A stretch of DNA of 64,000 bases from AG2 sp036493735 (GCA_036493735.1 DASXPH010000090.1:1-64000), one strand, 5' to 3'. Positions 1 to 8,342 are shown, counted from the first letter of the stretch. Program-made: numbers and translations. Notes: generated from the sequence alone by a model not told the origin.

Positions 1-80
1 CAGTCCTGCGGCGACACCAAAGGCGGTGTCTGCATGGCGGTCTGTCCGTTAGTCCCTGCATTGTCTGCTGACGTCATCAT
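1..80 (-). CDS. N-terminus of a DUF899-like protein (partial)
   Basis: An open frame starts at a double ATG (bases 80-75 on the minus strand) and runs off the left edge of the window, so only about 26 residues are visible. A good ribosome-binding site (GGAG in tttggagaagc) lies directly upstream. The visible peptide contains MQTPPLVSPQD, which resembles the start of DUF899 thioredoxin-like proteins, whose N-termini typically read TPPxVSxxEW. The assignment rests on this short stretch and is tentative. The gene is divergent from the regulator at 180, with about 100 bases between the two starts. Confidence 0.5.
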   Translation of the reverse strand, partial: MMTSADNAGTNGQTAMQTPPLVSPQD

Positions 81-179
81 GCTTCTCCAAATCTCTCGCT
101 CGCCGCACGCTGTCGGCCGTCAACGATTTCTGGCACCAAGCAGTTGCGCAGTGGGAGTAACAAGTGTGGCGGGATTTTC

Positions 180-1415
180 ATGGAGTCGCTGATCACGGCG
201 GCGGCACGCGCGTTAGAGGCCGGCGATCCGCTCGGCGCCCTGAACCGCGTGGCGTTGCGCAACGATGCACCCTCGCTCGCGCTGCGCGGCATCGCGATGG
301 CGCAGCTCGGAGATCTCGAACGAGCACGCATGCTGCTTCGCCGTGCCGCGAAGGCCTTCGGACCACGAGAGGCCGTGGCGCGCGCGCGGTGCGTCGTTGC
401 GGAGGCGGAGATCGCGCTCGTGACACGCGACCTCGGCTTTCCGAGCAAAGCGCTGGAAGCGGCGCAGGCCACGCTGGCGCGTCATGGCGACATCGTGAAT
501 GCCGCGCATGCGCGACATCTCGCGGCACGCCGGTTTCTTCTCACGGGACGGCTGGACGACGCCGAGCGCGCCATCGGCGACCTCGATGTGGCGATGTTTC
601 CTTCTGCCTCGAGAGCCGCGTTCGAGCTCGTCGTCGCCGGCATCGCGCTCCGGCGCCTGCGCACGCAGCCCGCCCGCGCCGCGCTGGGACGCGCCGCGAT
701 CGCCGCGAAGACCGCTGGAATCCCGTCGCTCCTCGCCGAGGTGGAGCGGGCATCGCTCGCCCTGGAGACGCCGGCGGCACGACTCGTTGGGGGCGGCGCA
801 GAGCGACCGCTACTGCTCGAGGATGTCGAAGCCGTACTGGCATCGGATGCCCTGATCGTCGACGCGTGCCGCAATGCCGTTAGGCATTCCGGCGCGTCGA
901 CATCGTTGGCGACCCGTCCCGTGCTCTTCGCGCTCGTGCGTGCCCTCGGCGAAGCATGGCCTCACGACAGTTCACGCGATGTGCTCCTCACGCGCGCGTT
1001 CGGCGCGAGGTACGTCGATGACTCACATCGGGCGAGGTTGCGCGTCGAAATCGGGCGACTTCGCGCTGCGCTGCGCGATATGGCGGACATCCGTGCGACG
1101 AAGGGAGGGTTCGCGCTTGTACCGCGGGGCGCGAGCGACGTCGTGGTACTCGCGCGGCCCATCGATGAGGAGCATGCTTCCTTGCTTGCGCTCCTCGACG
1201 ACGGCGAAGCCTGGTCGACGTCGGCGCTCGCGCTCGCCCTCGGCGCTAGTCAGCGCACGCTGCAGCGCGCACTGGAGGAGCTCGCGCGGGAAGGGAAGGT
1301 GCAGGCGTTTGGTCGCGGTCGGGCACGACGCTGGATCATGCCACCCGTCTCGGGATTCACGACAGCTTTGTTACTCCCAGCGGGTGGTCAGTGGACTGTG
1401 ATCGGTGGTCGGTAG
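180..1415 (+). CDS. TPR-like / winged-helix transcriptional regulator
   Basis: A 411-residue protein. The N-terminal ~230 residues are Ala/Leu/Arg-rich helical repeats of TPR type, including a stretch near residues 35-55 with the spacing of a TPR helix pair. Residues ~247-330 look like an OmpR/BTAD-type winged helix (a VLFALVRALGEA helix, then a recognition helix with SHRARLRVEIGRLR). Residues ~346-375 form a second helix-turn-helix (STSALALALGASQRTLQRALEEL region). I infer a DNA-binding regulator. The ATG at 180 is preferred over one 12 codons upstream because the repeats begin there; no clear ribosome site is visible. The last ten residues (GGQWTVIGGR) are encoded by the intergenic repeat element that begins near 1386, so the C-terminus seems to have been remodelled. 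It probably shares a transcript with the propeller gene at 1481. Confidence 0.7.
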   Translation: MESLITAAARALEAGDPLGALNRVALRNDAPSLALRGIAMAQLGDLERARMLLRRAAKAFGPREAVARARCVVAEAEIALVTRDLGFPSKALEAAQATLARHGDIVNAAHARHLAARRFLLTGRLDDAERAIGDLDVAMFPSASRAAFELVVAGIALRRLRTQPARAALGRAAIAAKTAGIPSLLAEVERASLALETPAARLVGGGAERPLLLEDVEAVLASDALIVDACRNAVRHSGASTSLATRPVLFALVRALGEAWPHDSSRDVLLTRAFGARYVDDSHRARLRVEIGRLRAALRDMADIRATKGGFALVPRGASDVVVLARPIDEEHASLLALLDDGEAWSTSALALALGASQRTLQRALEELAREGKVQAFGRGRARRWIMPPVSGFTTALLLPAGGQWTVIGGR

Positions 1416-1480
1416 CCGTCAGCTTACAAGCTCAAACCTACCGATCACCGATCACCGTTCACCGTTCACCGTTCACCGAC
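1386..1480. repeat. Heptad-repeat inverted element (GGTGATC type)
   Basis: A left arm at 1400-1414 (gatcggtggtcggta) pairs with a right arm at 1439-1453 (taccgatcaccgatc) with one mismatch. Inside them lies a small palindrome agctt-ac-aagct at 1421-1432. The right side continues as degenerate heptads ATCACCG/TTCACCG up to the ATG at 1481. The element supplies the stop codon and last codons of the upstream gene and abuts the next start. A related element lies at 51791-51840. Confidence 0.7.
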
Positions 1481-2122
1481 ATGCGCCCATCCAAGGCCGA
1501 GATCATTCGCGAGTACGGTCCATTTCCGAAGGCGAACGTGGCCGGCGTCACCTACGACGGAGAGTCAGTCTGGTTCGCCACCGGCGATGCGGTGCGCGCA
1601 TTCGATCCCGCGACGGGTGAAGAGCTTCGCGCGATCGATGTGCCGGCACACGCCGGTACGGCGTTCGACGGCGAGTACCTCTACCAGATCGCCGATGCGC
1701 GAATTCAGAAGATCGATCCGAAGACGCGACGCGTCGTGTCTACTATCCCAGCGCCGGCTGGCGGTGGCGATTCAGGCCTCGCCTGGGCCGAAGGGACACT
1801 CTGGGTGGGAGAGTACCGCGCGCGAAAGATCCATCAGATCGATCCCGTGACTGGCGCTATTCTTCGCACCATCGAGTCGAACCGCTTCGTCACGGGTGTC
1901 ACGTGGGTGGACGGAGAGCTGTGGCACGCGACCTGGGAGGGCGAGGAGAGCGAGCTACGGCGCGTCGATCCGCGCAGCGGCGCAGTCCTCGAGTGCGTGG
2001 AGATGCCCGCTGGCGTCAAAATCTCCGGACTCGAGTCTGACGGGCAGGACCGATTCTACTGCGGCGGTGGAAATAGAGGTACGGTGCGAGCCGTGCGCAG
2101 GCCGCGAAAGCTTGCGCGGTAG
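1481..2122 (+). CDS. Glutamine-cyclotransferase-like beta-propeller protein
   Basis: A 213-residue protein with short propeller repeats of the form (V/A)DGExLWxAT...IxxIDPxTGxxxR, for example at residues ~25-45 (GESVWFATGDAVRAFDPATG) and ~115-130 (KIHQIDPVTG). This is typical of the glutaminyl-peptide cyclotransferase / Vgb-like propeller group. There is no signal peptide, so a cytoplasmic location is likely. The ATG at 1481 is chosen because an upstream in-frame extension would be translated from the repeat element. Pairing with the regulator 65 bases upstream suggests a ligand-sensing or effector partner rather than a housekeeping enzyme; this is inference. Catalytic activity cannot be judged from the sequence. 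Confidence 0.65.
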   Translation: MRPSKAEIIREYGPFPKANVAGVTYDGESVWFATGDAVRAFDPATGEELRAIDVPAHAGTAFDGEYLYQIADARIQKIDPKTRRVVSTIPAPAGGGDSGLAWAEGTLWVGEYRARKIHQIDPVTGAILRTIESNRFVTGVTWVDGELWHATWEGEESELRRVDPRSGAVLECVEMPAGVKISGLESDGQDRFYCGGGNRGTVRAVRRPRKLAR

Positions 2123-2167
2123 CTGACAGGGCGGTCCGCGAATGGGGCGAGGCATCACGTCCCTCGG

Positions 2168-2695
2168 CTACTGCGTCACGGTGACGGTGGCGCGCATCCA
2201 GGGGTGAATACAGCACTGATAGAGCTCCGTGCCGACGTCGGTCGCCGCATCGGTGCGGAACGTGCCGCCGGCCGAAATCATCGCGGTCGCGGACAGCGCC
2301 GCGCACTCCGGCGCTTCCTGCGGATTGCCGGACGCCGTGTTGAGCGACGGAACGATTCCGCCGCCGAATGCTTTGACTTCCGTGAAGGTGTGCTTCTCGC
2401 CGCCGTCGTTCGTAGCCGTGATGGATTGTCCCATGCGAATCGTGAACGCGTTCGGCACGAAGCGCCATGCGGCAACCTGGTGGGTCGCATTGAGCTCGCT
2501 GTTGAACTGGGCGAACGTCATTGTTCCTTGCTTCACGCAGGCGCCGCTGCCTAACGCGGCATTGAACGACGCTGGATCGCACTGATCCTGGACGCTCACC
2601 TTGGCATCCGCCATGGGACTGGTCGTATCCTTTCCGCAGGCCAGCAGCACGCTGGCGATGGCAATCATTGAGACGCGACCTAACGATGATCTCAT
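2168..2695 (-). CDS. Cupredoxin-like lipoprotein
   Basis: A 175-residue protein with a lipoprotein signal peptide (lipobox LLAC, Cys20), so probably anchored in the membrane facing the periplasm. The mature part is a plastocyanin/azurin-like fold: the first His ligand sits in GGEKHTF (residues ~98-104) and the C-terminal copper loop is QCCIHPWM, giving Cys, His and Met ligands of a type-1 copper site. Likely role: periplasmic electron transfer or copper binding. It is convergent with the propeller gene. Upstream at 2696-2960 lies a divergent promoter region shared with the secreted protein at 2961. A second cupredoxin of different type is at 10817. Confidence 0.75.
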   Translation of the reverse strand: MRSSLGRVSMIAIASVLLACGKDTTSPMADAKVSVQDQCDPASFNAALGSGACVKQGTMTFAQFNSELNATHQVAAWRFVPNAFTIRMGQSITATNDGGEKHTFTEVKAFGGGIVPSLNTASGNPQEAPECAALSATAMISAGGTFRTDAATDVGTELYQCCIHPWMRATVTVTQ

Positions 2696-2960
2696 AACTG
2701 ACCTCCCTCACACCCGAATCCGGGCGGCAAACCCCACCCGGCCCGCGGCCCATCCGCGAGCGTCGCGTCGCTGGCGCAACTTGCATGCGCCCGTCCAACG
2801 ATCTCGGCCAGCTCCGGCGTTAAACGATCTGAGTGCGAATGCGGGGAACTCTCGACTCGTAATGCGGATTCGTAAGTAGTTTCAACGCTGGCGCTCTCAC
2901 CGGGTGAGCGATAGTCTTGCCTCCGCTCGACTGCCTCACAACAACACGGAGAGACGCCGC

Positions 2961-3476
2961 ATGTCGTATCGATCGAAAGAGCTAGTTGTCACATTCACCA
3001 TCGCTTCCATTCTGAGTGCACTGCACGTTACGAGCGCCAACGCTCAGGCCGCCGCGCGGAAGACAGCGGGGCGGGTGAACAGCGAGATCACTCTCGACGT
3101 TTCCAGTGGGCCGAATGCGGGACACTATGTCGCGAAGGTTACCCAGGGCGGCTGCAGCGACATGAGCAACAAGTGGGGGAACCAGTACAGCATCGACACC
3201 AAGGACGCGAAGCAGTTCAGCAGTCTGCAGCTCATCGTGCCGAACGCGAAGGACGCCGCCAATGGCACGTCGGCGTTCACGATGACGGTCGGGTTTGGTC
3301 CACTCTTTTTCGGTAACGGCAAGCAATACAACGTCGACGCAAACACCAAGTCGGGTGAGGGAACGGTCAAGATCGACGACCGAGGCTCGAGCGCGACCGT
3401 GACATTCGACGCGAAGACCGCCGAGGGCGTCGGCCTGAAGGGCACGATCGAGTGCCACAGCTTGATGCGCATGTAG
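2961..3476 (+). CDS. Secreted protein of unknown function
   Basis: A 171-residue protein starting at an ATG with a good ribosome site (ggagag 9 bases upstream); an in-frame upstream ATG at 2904 lacks one. Residues 1-~29 form a Sec signal peptide ending around SANAQA. The mature part is Gly/Ser/Thr/Asn-rich with alternating polar and hydrophobic residues (e.g. FTMTVGFGPLFF), suggesting a beta-sandwich or small barrel. It has two cysteines (CSDMS and the near-terminal ECHS) that could form a disulfide. I do not recognise the family. A terminator-bearing repeat element follows the stop within a few bases. Confidence 0.65.
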   Translation: MSYRSKELVVTFTIASILSALHVTSANAQAAARKTAGRVNSEITLDVSSGPNAGHYVAKVTQGGCSDMSNKWGNQYSIDTKDAKQFSSLQLIVPNAKDAANGTSAFTMTVGFGPLFFGNGKQYNVDANTKSGEGTVKIDDRGSSATVTFDAKTAEGVGLKGTIECHSLMRM

Positions 3477-3478
3477 CG

Positions 3479-3592
3479 TGTAGAGCGAAGAGAGTAAAGG
3501 GTTGGAACTAGGAAGGCCGACGGCAAACCGTCGGCCTTCATTCGTTCTTGCTCTCTACGCACTGCCTACTACCCTCTACCGCTGCCCTCTAC
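3479..3592. repeat. GTAGAG-arm hairpin element, copy 1
   Basis: This intergenic element lies between two convergent stops. A central hairpin (3513-3538) is flanked by imperfect inverted arms made of gtagag units on the left (from 3479) and ctctac units on the right (3552-3592, with cctctacc repeats). The stop codon of the CsgG-like gene (TAG, complement of 3589-3591) is itself part of a TAGAGGG unit. Copies 2 and 3 are at 50743-50921 and 61940-62041. Confidence 0.7.
3513..3538. terminator. Bidirectional terminator hairpin
   Basis: Perfect 11-bp stem aaggccgacgg / ccgtcggcctt with a 4-base loop, between convergent genes ending at 3476 and 3589. The T-tract is weak on the plus strand (cattcgttctt). 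The same stem recurs at 50781 and, with one C/G change, at 61973. Confidence 0.7.
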
Positions 3593-4368
3593 GGTCGCTT
3601 GAAGATGGATCGAATGCCGGTGTTGATCTTGTCCTTGGCCTTGTCCTTCGCCTTGTCGGCCGCGCGCCGCTTCATCTCGTTATAGGTGAGCTGAACGACC
3701 AAGGAGTTAGGCGCGTCGCGCATGACCGGCTGCATCTTCTCCATGGCGCCGGCGTAATCGCCCGCGTCGAAGCGCGAGAGCGCTTGTGAATAGGAGTTCA
3801 TCGTCGACAGCCGATCGATGCGATCGCGATCCTGCTGCGCACGGAGCTGCTCTCGCTGCTCTGGGGACAGGGCAATGGAGAGCCCGTCGACGAGCGAATC
3901 GGCGAGGCGCTGCTGCAGCGCGAAGAGGCTGTCCTGGTTACCGGTGACCTTCGCCGTTTTGACGATGGCGCCATTGTCGACGCGAATGACACGGGTATCG
4001 ATGCGCATCGACGGCTGCATCGTGATGAACGCGCCGGTGACGATGTACTGAGCGCCGAGCAGCTTGCCCGTCTGCACGGCCGTGGCCGGGTCGAAATACT
4101 TCGTGTGCTGTGTGTCCTGCTCCTTGAGAACGTCCTGCATGTGCTCGCGCTCGACGAGCTGGACGTCCTTCACCGCCGAGAGGTCGCTGATCATCATCGA
4201 TGCCATGCCGCGACCGAGATTATCGTAGTCGAGGCTGCCGGTGTTGTTATCGAAGTACAGAACGGCGACGGTCTTCGGCGGGACAGCGCCCGCGCTGTCG
4301 ATGTGGATGGTGACGGCGAGGGCGACGGCGCCCGATGCAACGAGAAACGCGACGGCAAACGACCTCAT
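3589..4368 (-). CDS. CsgG/FlgO-like secreted protein
   Basis: A 259-residue protein with an N-terminal signal peptide (to about residue 27, SAGA). It then shows the CsgG-type nucleus: KTVAVLYFDNNTGSLDYDNLGRGMASMMISDLS, followed by VQLVERE and, at ~110, LLGAQYIVTGAF. These are hallmarks of the CsgG/HfaB/TolB-N family, which build or sense outer-membrane secretion channels or act as penicillin-binding-protein activators. The signal peptide has no lipobox, unlike curli CsgG. The C-terminal ~75 residues are a charged helix with a Lys/Ala/Asp repeat (KAKDKAKDK), likely coiled. Curli partners are absent, so the exact role is open. Confidence 0.7.
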   Translation of the reverse strand: MRSFAVAFLVASGAVALAVTIHIDSAGAVPPKTVAVLYFDNNTGSLDYDNLGRGMASMMISDLSAVKDVQLVEREHMQDVLKEQDTQHTKYFDPATAVQTGKLLGAQYIVTGAFITMQPSMRIDTRVIRVDNGAIVKTAKVTGNQDSLFALQQRLADSLVDGLSIALSPEQREQLRAQQDRDRIDRLSTMNSYSQALSRFDAGDYAGAMEKMQPVMRDAPNSLVVQLTYNEMKRRAADKAKDKAKDKINTGIRSIFKRP

Positions 4369-4513
4369 GACGGCTCCGGATTCAATGAAGCCTTACGATG
4401 GCGCGGTGCGTCATCCGTGGCAACGGGTCAGAAAAAATGAAAACTGCCGGGGGTACGGATCGAACCGATTGCACGGATCTTCACCGCTCGCTCCGCACAG
4501 ATTCCGGCGTCAG

Positions 4514-5065
4514 TCATTGACGATTACCGAGCAGGCCGAGATCGTCATGCGCGTACACTTCTCTCTCGGGGGCGACAGTCTGCGTTTGATGTGGTAGAAG
4601 AATGCGGAACATGATGCCATGCGTGATGAGGAGCATCGGTACGACGAGAGTAGGGATGAAGTAGGTCGCTCCCAACTGCCCCGGCAGAAGCCCGGTGCTG
4701 TTCGCCCGGTAGAACGCGTTCAAGAGGTCAGCTGCGCCCCACAGATTGAAGATCCACGCAAGGACAACGCCGACCCCGCCTCCGCCGCGTGACAGGGCGG
4801 TCAGCGCAAGCACCGCGAGCGTCGCCGCAATGATGTCCCCGTAAGCGGCGGAATGCGCGAAGCCGGTCGGCAGCTCGTTCGATACGACGCCCGGGACCAG
4901 AAACGCAAGGCCCTCGAAGCGGAAGCTGTGCAGGATCAGCAGTGGGCGTAGCGCGTCAGCATGTTGCTGCATCCGAAGCTTCGGCCAGATGTATCGCGAC
5001 GCGACGAACCCCCAGGCGACGAAGCTGAAGGCAATACTGAGGAAGAAGGCCAATTGCGAGGACAT
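4514..5065 (-). CDS. Unknown integral membrane protein under TetR control
   Basis: A 183-residue protein with about five hydrophobic segments (residues ~4-24, ~40-60, ~70-95, ~100-120, ~135-155) and a hydrophilic tail. The start at 5065 is preferred to one 33 codons upstream because GGAG lies 7 bases before this ATG and the upstream stretch is the operator-rich promoter. A motif FRFEGLAFLVPGVV lies in the second segment. I do not recognise a named family; a small transporter or a DoxX/DUF-type membrane protein are possibilities. It is divergent from a TetR gene with GTGGTAC operators between them, so it is probably the regulated target. Confidence 0.6.
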   Translation of the reverse strand: MSSQLAFFLSIAFSFVAWGFVASRYIWPKLRMQQHADALRPLLILHSFRFEGLAFLVPGVVSNELPTGFAHSAAYGDIIAATLAVLALTALSRGGGGVGVVLAWIFNLWGAADLLNAFYRANSTGLLPGQLGATYFIPTLVVPMLLITHGIMFRILLPHQTQTVAPEREVYAHDDLGLLGNRQ

Positions 5066-5112
5066 GGTGCTCTCCGTTGCTGAGATCTGTAGGACCGACG
5101 CCGTCCGGTCGT

Positions 5113-5161
5113 GTGGTACGGAGCGGTACCACGCTTGCCATAAGGTGGTACTGTGTGGTAC
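5113..5161. promoter_or_regulatory. Candidate TetR operators
   Basis: A near-perfect dyad gtggtacggagcggtaccac lies at 5113-5132. Two further GTGGTAC half-sites in direct orientation follow at 5145-5151 and 5155-5161, the last extending to ggtacc. They lie between the divergent starts at 5065 and 5183, the expected place for autoregulation and control of the membrane-protein gene. Confidence 0.6.
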
Positions 5162-5182
5162 CATAAGTCAAGAGACGACACG

Positions 5183-5848
5183 ATGACTACGACTTCAATG
5201 CCAGAGGAATCTCAGGACGGACGTAACGCAGCGGCGATGCGCGAGCGCATCCTCGATGCCGCCTTCGAGGCGTTCATGGAGCGCGGGTACGGCGCGACGA
5301 GCACGCTGGAAATCGCAACGCGTGCCCGCGTGTCGAAACGCGAACTGTACGCGCGTGTCGGCAACAAGCAGGAAATGCTCATCGCGTGCATCAGCGCGCG
5401 TGCCGGCCGAATGCGGGTACCGGCGGAGCTGCCGGTGGCGCACGATCGAGAAGCCCTCGCTCAAGTGCTCACCTCGTTCGGGACGCAGATCCTGCGTGAG
5501 ATAACCGATCCGTCAGTCGTTGCGGTATTCCGTCTGGCGATAGCCGAAGCAGTGCAAGCACCGGAGGTGGCGCAGACGCTCGACTCTATCGGGCGCGAGA
5601 CAATTCGTGCTGCCTTGCGTCAGGTCATGGCTCAGGCTCAGAAGGCCGGACTCCTCGATGGTCGTCCCGCCGAACTCGCCGAACTCTTCGGCACACTGCT
5701 GTGGGGCAATGTGATGGTCAGCTTGCTGCTCGGCGTCACCGAGCGACCGAACGCTCGCGAAATTGCGGAACGCGCTCGGGCAGCGACGGCGGCATTTCTG
5801 CAACTTCGTTCAGCCGGGACTAGCCATAAGGCGCGTCCGCCTCGGTAG
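5183..5848 (+). CDS. TetR/AcrR-family transcriptional repressor
   Basis: A 221-residue protein. Residues ~20-65 are a classical TetR helix-turn-helix (ILDAAFEAFMERGYGATSTLEIATRARVSKRELYARVGNK), followed by a helical ligand domain with the C-terminal pattern of TetR_C AefR-like proteins (LFGTLLWGNVMVSLLLGV near residue 175). The ATG at 5183 is used; an in-frame ATG at 5153 would place the start within the operator. It probably represses its own gene and the divergent membrane protein. The copper ATPase begins 40 bases downstream, so co-transcription is possible, but no metal ligands are obvious in this regulator. Confidence 0.8.
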   Translation: MTTTSMPEESQDGRNAAAMRERILDAAFEAFMERGYGATSTLEIATRARVSKRELYARVGNKQEMLIACISARAGRMRVPAELPVAHDREALAQVLTSFGTQILREITDPSVVAVFRLAIAEAVQAPEVAQTLDSIGRETIRAALRQVMAQAQKAGLLDGRPAELAELFGTLLWGNVMVSLLLGVTERPNAREIAERARAATAAFLQLRSAGTSHKARPPR

Positions 5849-5888
5849 GCGCCGTCGACCCTGAACCCTCGCGAGTACCATTGTGCAC

Positions 5889-7892
5889 ATGACGCACGAT
5901 TCTCACCATGCGCACGCCGGACACGATCGCCACGCCGGTCACAGCGTCGCGATGTTTCGCGATCGCTTCTGGATCTCGCTCGCCCTGACGATTCCGACGC
6001 TCGTCTGGGGCCACATGCTCCAGCGCACATTCGGGTATCACGCGCCGGTGTTTCCCGGTGCAGCGTGGATCCCGCCAATCTTTGGGACTGCTGTGTTCCT
6101 CTACGGCGGCCGCGTGTTCATACGGGGCGCCGTCAGCGAGTTGAAGAATCGCATTCCGGGAATGATGACGCTCATCGCACTCGCGATCTGCGTCGCGTTC
6201 GGGTTCAGCGCGGTGGTCACGTTCGGCTATCCTGGCATGCCGCTGTGGGAGGAGCTGTCGACACTCGTCACGATCATGCTCCTCGGTCACTGGATCGAGA
6301 TGCGCTCGATCAATCAGGCGCAGGGCGCGCTGAAGGAGCTCGCCAAGCTGCTGCCGAATACGGCCACCCGTGTCGTCGGCGATTCCATGGAAGAGGTGCC
6401 GATAGGCGCACTTCGTAACGGCCAGATCGTGCTCGTTAGGCCCGGCTCGAGCATTCCCGCCGATGGCGTCGTGCGACAGGGCACCAGCGCCGTCAACGAG
6501 TCGATGATCACGGGTGAGTCACGCCCCGTGGATAAGAACGAAGGCAGTACCGTCATCGCGGGCACGGTCAACGGCGCTGGCTCGCTCCGCGTCGAAGTGA
6601 CGGGAACGGGCGATCGCACCGCGCTCGCCGGCATCATGCGCCTCGTTGAGCAAGCGCAAAACTCGCGATCGCGAGCGCAGGCGCTCGCCGACCGCGCGGC
6701 TTTTGCATTGACGCTCGTCGCGCTCGGGGCGGGCGCGCTGACCCTCATCGTCTGGCTCGCCATCCGCCCCGGCGATCCAGCGTTTGCCATCGAGCGCGTC
6801 GTGACCGTGCTCGTCATCGCCTGTCCGCACGCGCTCGGCCTCGCCATTCCGCTCGTCATCGCGATCTCGACGACACTCGGCGCGAGTAGTGGCTTGCTCG
6901 TTCGTGACCGTCGTGGGCTCGAGGAAGCGCGAAACATCGATGTCGTCGTCTTCGACAAGACGGGGACGCTCACGAAGGGAGAATTCGGCATCGTAGACAT
7001 CGGAACCACGAATGCGCTCGCCGCTGACGACGCGCTACGCCTTGCCGCCGCAGTCGAAAGGGACTCGGAGCACACGATTGCCCAGGGGATCTTGAAAGAG
7101 GCGCACGATCGGACACTCGAGATCCCGACGGCGGAGCGGTTCGAGGCCATACCAGGCGAGGGCGCGAAGGCACGCGTCAACGGCCGACAGCTGTACATGG
7201 GTGGCCCGGCGCTGCTTCGATCGCTGAACCTTTCCGCGCCGGCCGACCTGCTGGACATCGTCAAGCGGGCTGCCGACCGTGGCCAAGCGTCGGTATATCT
7301 CGCCGACGACAGCGCGGTGCTGGCGGCGTTCGTGCTGGCCGACGTCATTCGCCCCGAATCGCGCGAGGCTGTGCAGGCGCTCCACGACGAGCATGTCGAG
7401 GTGGTGATGATGACTGGTGACGCTCGCCCCGTGGCCGAGAGTGTCGCCGCGGAGTTGCGGGTTGACGAGCTGTTCGCGGAAGTGCGTCCCGAGCAGAAGG
7501 CGTCCAGGATCGAAGAGCTCAAGCGCTCCGGGAAGCGCGTCGCGATGGTCGGGGATGGCGTGAACGACGCGCCAGCGCTGGTGACGGCGGACGTCGGGAT
7601 TGCGATTGGAGCGGGGACCGACGTCGCCGTCGAAGCTGGAGACATTGTCCTGGTGCGAAGCGATCCGCGCGACGTGCCGCGCATCATCGCGCTCAGCCGA
7701 GCGACTTATCGAAAGATGCTCCAGAATCTCTGGTGGGCTGCTGGCTACAACATCGTGGCGATCCCGCTCGCGGCCGGAGTATTCGCTTCGAAGGGTTTCG
7801 TGCTGTCGCCCGCGATCGGAGCGGTGCTGATGTCGGCGAGCACGGTGATCGTCGCCCTGAACGCGCAACTGCTTCGTCGGGTCGAGTTGTAG
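5889..7892 (+). CDS. copB: CopB-type copper-translocating P1B ATPase
   Basis: A 667-residue heavy-metal pump of the inner membrane. The N-terminus is a His-rich tail (HDSHHAHAGHDRHAGH) instead of a CxxC metal-binding domain. The ion-path motif in TM6 is CPH (residues ~312-314), which defines the P1B-3/CopB group for Cu(II) or Ag(I), rather than CPC. The actuator TGES is at ~208, the phosphorylation motif DKTGT at ~356, and GDGVNDAPAL lies in the P-domain near 555. Full length for the family. A GTG two codons upstream is an alternative start, and no strong ribosome site is visible for either. Expected role: copper export, fitting the nearby cupredoxins and arsenic genes. Confidence 0.88.
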   Translation: MTHDSHHAHAGHDRHAGHSVAMFRDRFWISLALTIPTLVWGHMLQRTFGYHAPVFPGAAWIPPIFGTAVFLYGGRVFIRGAVSELKNRIPGMMTLIALAICVAFGFSAVVTFGYPGMPLWEELSTLVTIMLLGHWIEMRSINQAQGALKELAKLLPNTATRVVGDSMEEVPIGALRNGQIVLVRPGSSIPADGVVRQGTSAVNESMITGESRPVDKNEGSTVIAGTVNGAGSLRVEVTGTGDRTALAGIMRLVEQAQNSRSRAQALADRAAFALTLVALGAGALTLIVWLAIRPGDPAFAIERVVTVLVIACPHALGLAIPLVIAISTTLGASSGLLVRDRRGLEEARNIDVVVFDKTGTLTKGEFGIVDIGTTNALAADDALRLAAAVERDSEHTIAQGILKEAHDRTLEIPTAERFEAIPGEGAKARVNGRQLYMGGPALLRSLNLSAPADLLDIVKRAADRGQASVYLADDSAVLAAFVLADVIRPESREAVQALHDEHVEVVMMTGDARPVAESVAAELRVDELFAEVRPEQKASRIEELKRSGKRVAMVGDGVNDAPALVTADVGIAIGAGTDVAVEAGDIVLVRSDPRDVPRIIALSRATYRKMLQNLWWAAGYNIVAIPLAAGVFASKGFVLSPAIGAVLMSASTVIVALNAQLLRRVEL

Positions 7893-7919
7893 CGGGTCGC
7901 TCTCAGGAGAAAGGAACTC

Positions 7920-7948
7920 TTGACGAAACAAAAAACGTTGATATGTTA
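7920..7948 (+). promoter_or_regulatory. Candidate arsR promoter
   Basis: TTGACG (7920-7925), a 17-base A-rich spacer, then ATGTTA (7943-7948), directly before the arsR start at 7954. The spacing is right for sigma-70, but the -10 match is weak. An ArsR half-site-like gttgat overlaps the spacer. Confidence 0.4.
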
Positions 7949-7953
7949 GGACC

Positions 7954-8286
7954 ATGGCTTCCGCGACGACACTCGATCTTGCCCGCGCTGCACAGCTGTT
8001 CCACGCGCTTTCCGACGAGACCCGTCTGGAGATCATCGAGAAGCTGCGGAGCGGAGAACAGTGCGTGTGCGATCTGCAGGATGATCTCGAGGCGGCACAA
8101 TCGCGCCTCTCATTCCATCTTCGCGTTCTCAAGGAAGCAGGCCTCGTAGCCGATCGGAAAGAGGGGCGCTGGTCGTACTACAGCATCGTCCCCGACGCGC
8201 TCGCAGAGGTGCATGACCTCGCGGTCGCCATGCAACCGACCAAGCTGAGAGTGCTGGCGCGGGCGAGCGGCCGCTGCTGCGGCTAA
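7954..8286 (+). CDS. arsR: ArsR-family arsenite-responsive repressor
   Basis: A 110-residue winged-helix protein (HALSDETRLEIIEKLRSGEQCVCDL). The Cys37-Val-Cys39-Asp-Leu motif matches the As(III)-binding helix of classical ArsR, and a CC pair lies at the extreme C-terminus (RCCG). The recognition helix SRLSFHLRVLKEAGLV is well conserved. It heads an arsenic operon, with arsM 64 bases downstream behind an ArsR-type operator. It should dissociate from DNA upon binding trivalent arsenic or antimony. Confidence 0.88.
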   Translation: MASATTLDLARAAQLFHALSDETRLEIIEKLRSGEQCVCDLQDDLEAAQSRLSFHLRVLKEAGLVADRKEGRWSYYSIVPDALAEVHDLAVAMQPTKLRVLARASGRCCG

Positions 8287-8326
8287 GACGTTCGATCGAT
8301 ATCCAATCGCTTCTCATATCTGACTG

Positions 8327-8342
8327 ATCAACATTTCTTGAT
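8327..8342. promoter_or_regulatory. ArsR-type operator upstream of arsM
   Basis: The dyad ATCAA-catttc-TTGAT fits the known ArsR/SmtB operator plan of ATCAA and TTGAT arms with a 6-base spacer. It lies 8 bases before the arsM start, overlapping the likely transcription start or leader, so arsM can be derepressed separately from arsR. Confidence 0.7.

Noticed and set aside
1441..1480. Tandem TTCACCG/ATCACCG units as a possible CRISPR array
   Set aside because: Units are 7 bases with no spacers and no cas genes occur in the window.
2016..2798. 260-residue minus-strand ORF overlapping the cupredoxin gene
   Set aside because: Arg/Gly/His-rich composition in another frame of the same strand as the well-supported cupredoxin lipoprotein.
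4438..4512. tRNA-like sequence on the minus strand (ggttcgatcc with gccgg/ccggc ends and a following T-tract)
   Set aside because: The whole stretch is only ~64 bases; a five-base acceptor-like pairing is present but the T-stem does not pair properly and no D-arm or anticodon arm can be built. At most a remnant, or a terminator of the membrane-protein gene.
6314..7687. 457-residue ORF antisense to copB
   Set aside because: The protein is Ser/Arg/Ala/Thr-rich without domains, and the plus strand encodes a full P-type ATPase with all motifs. A shadow of high-GC coding DNA.
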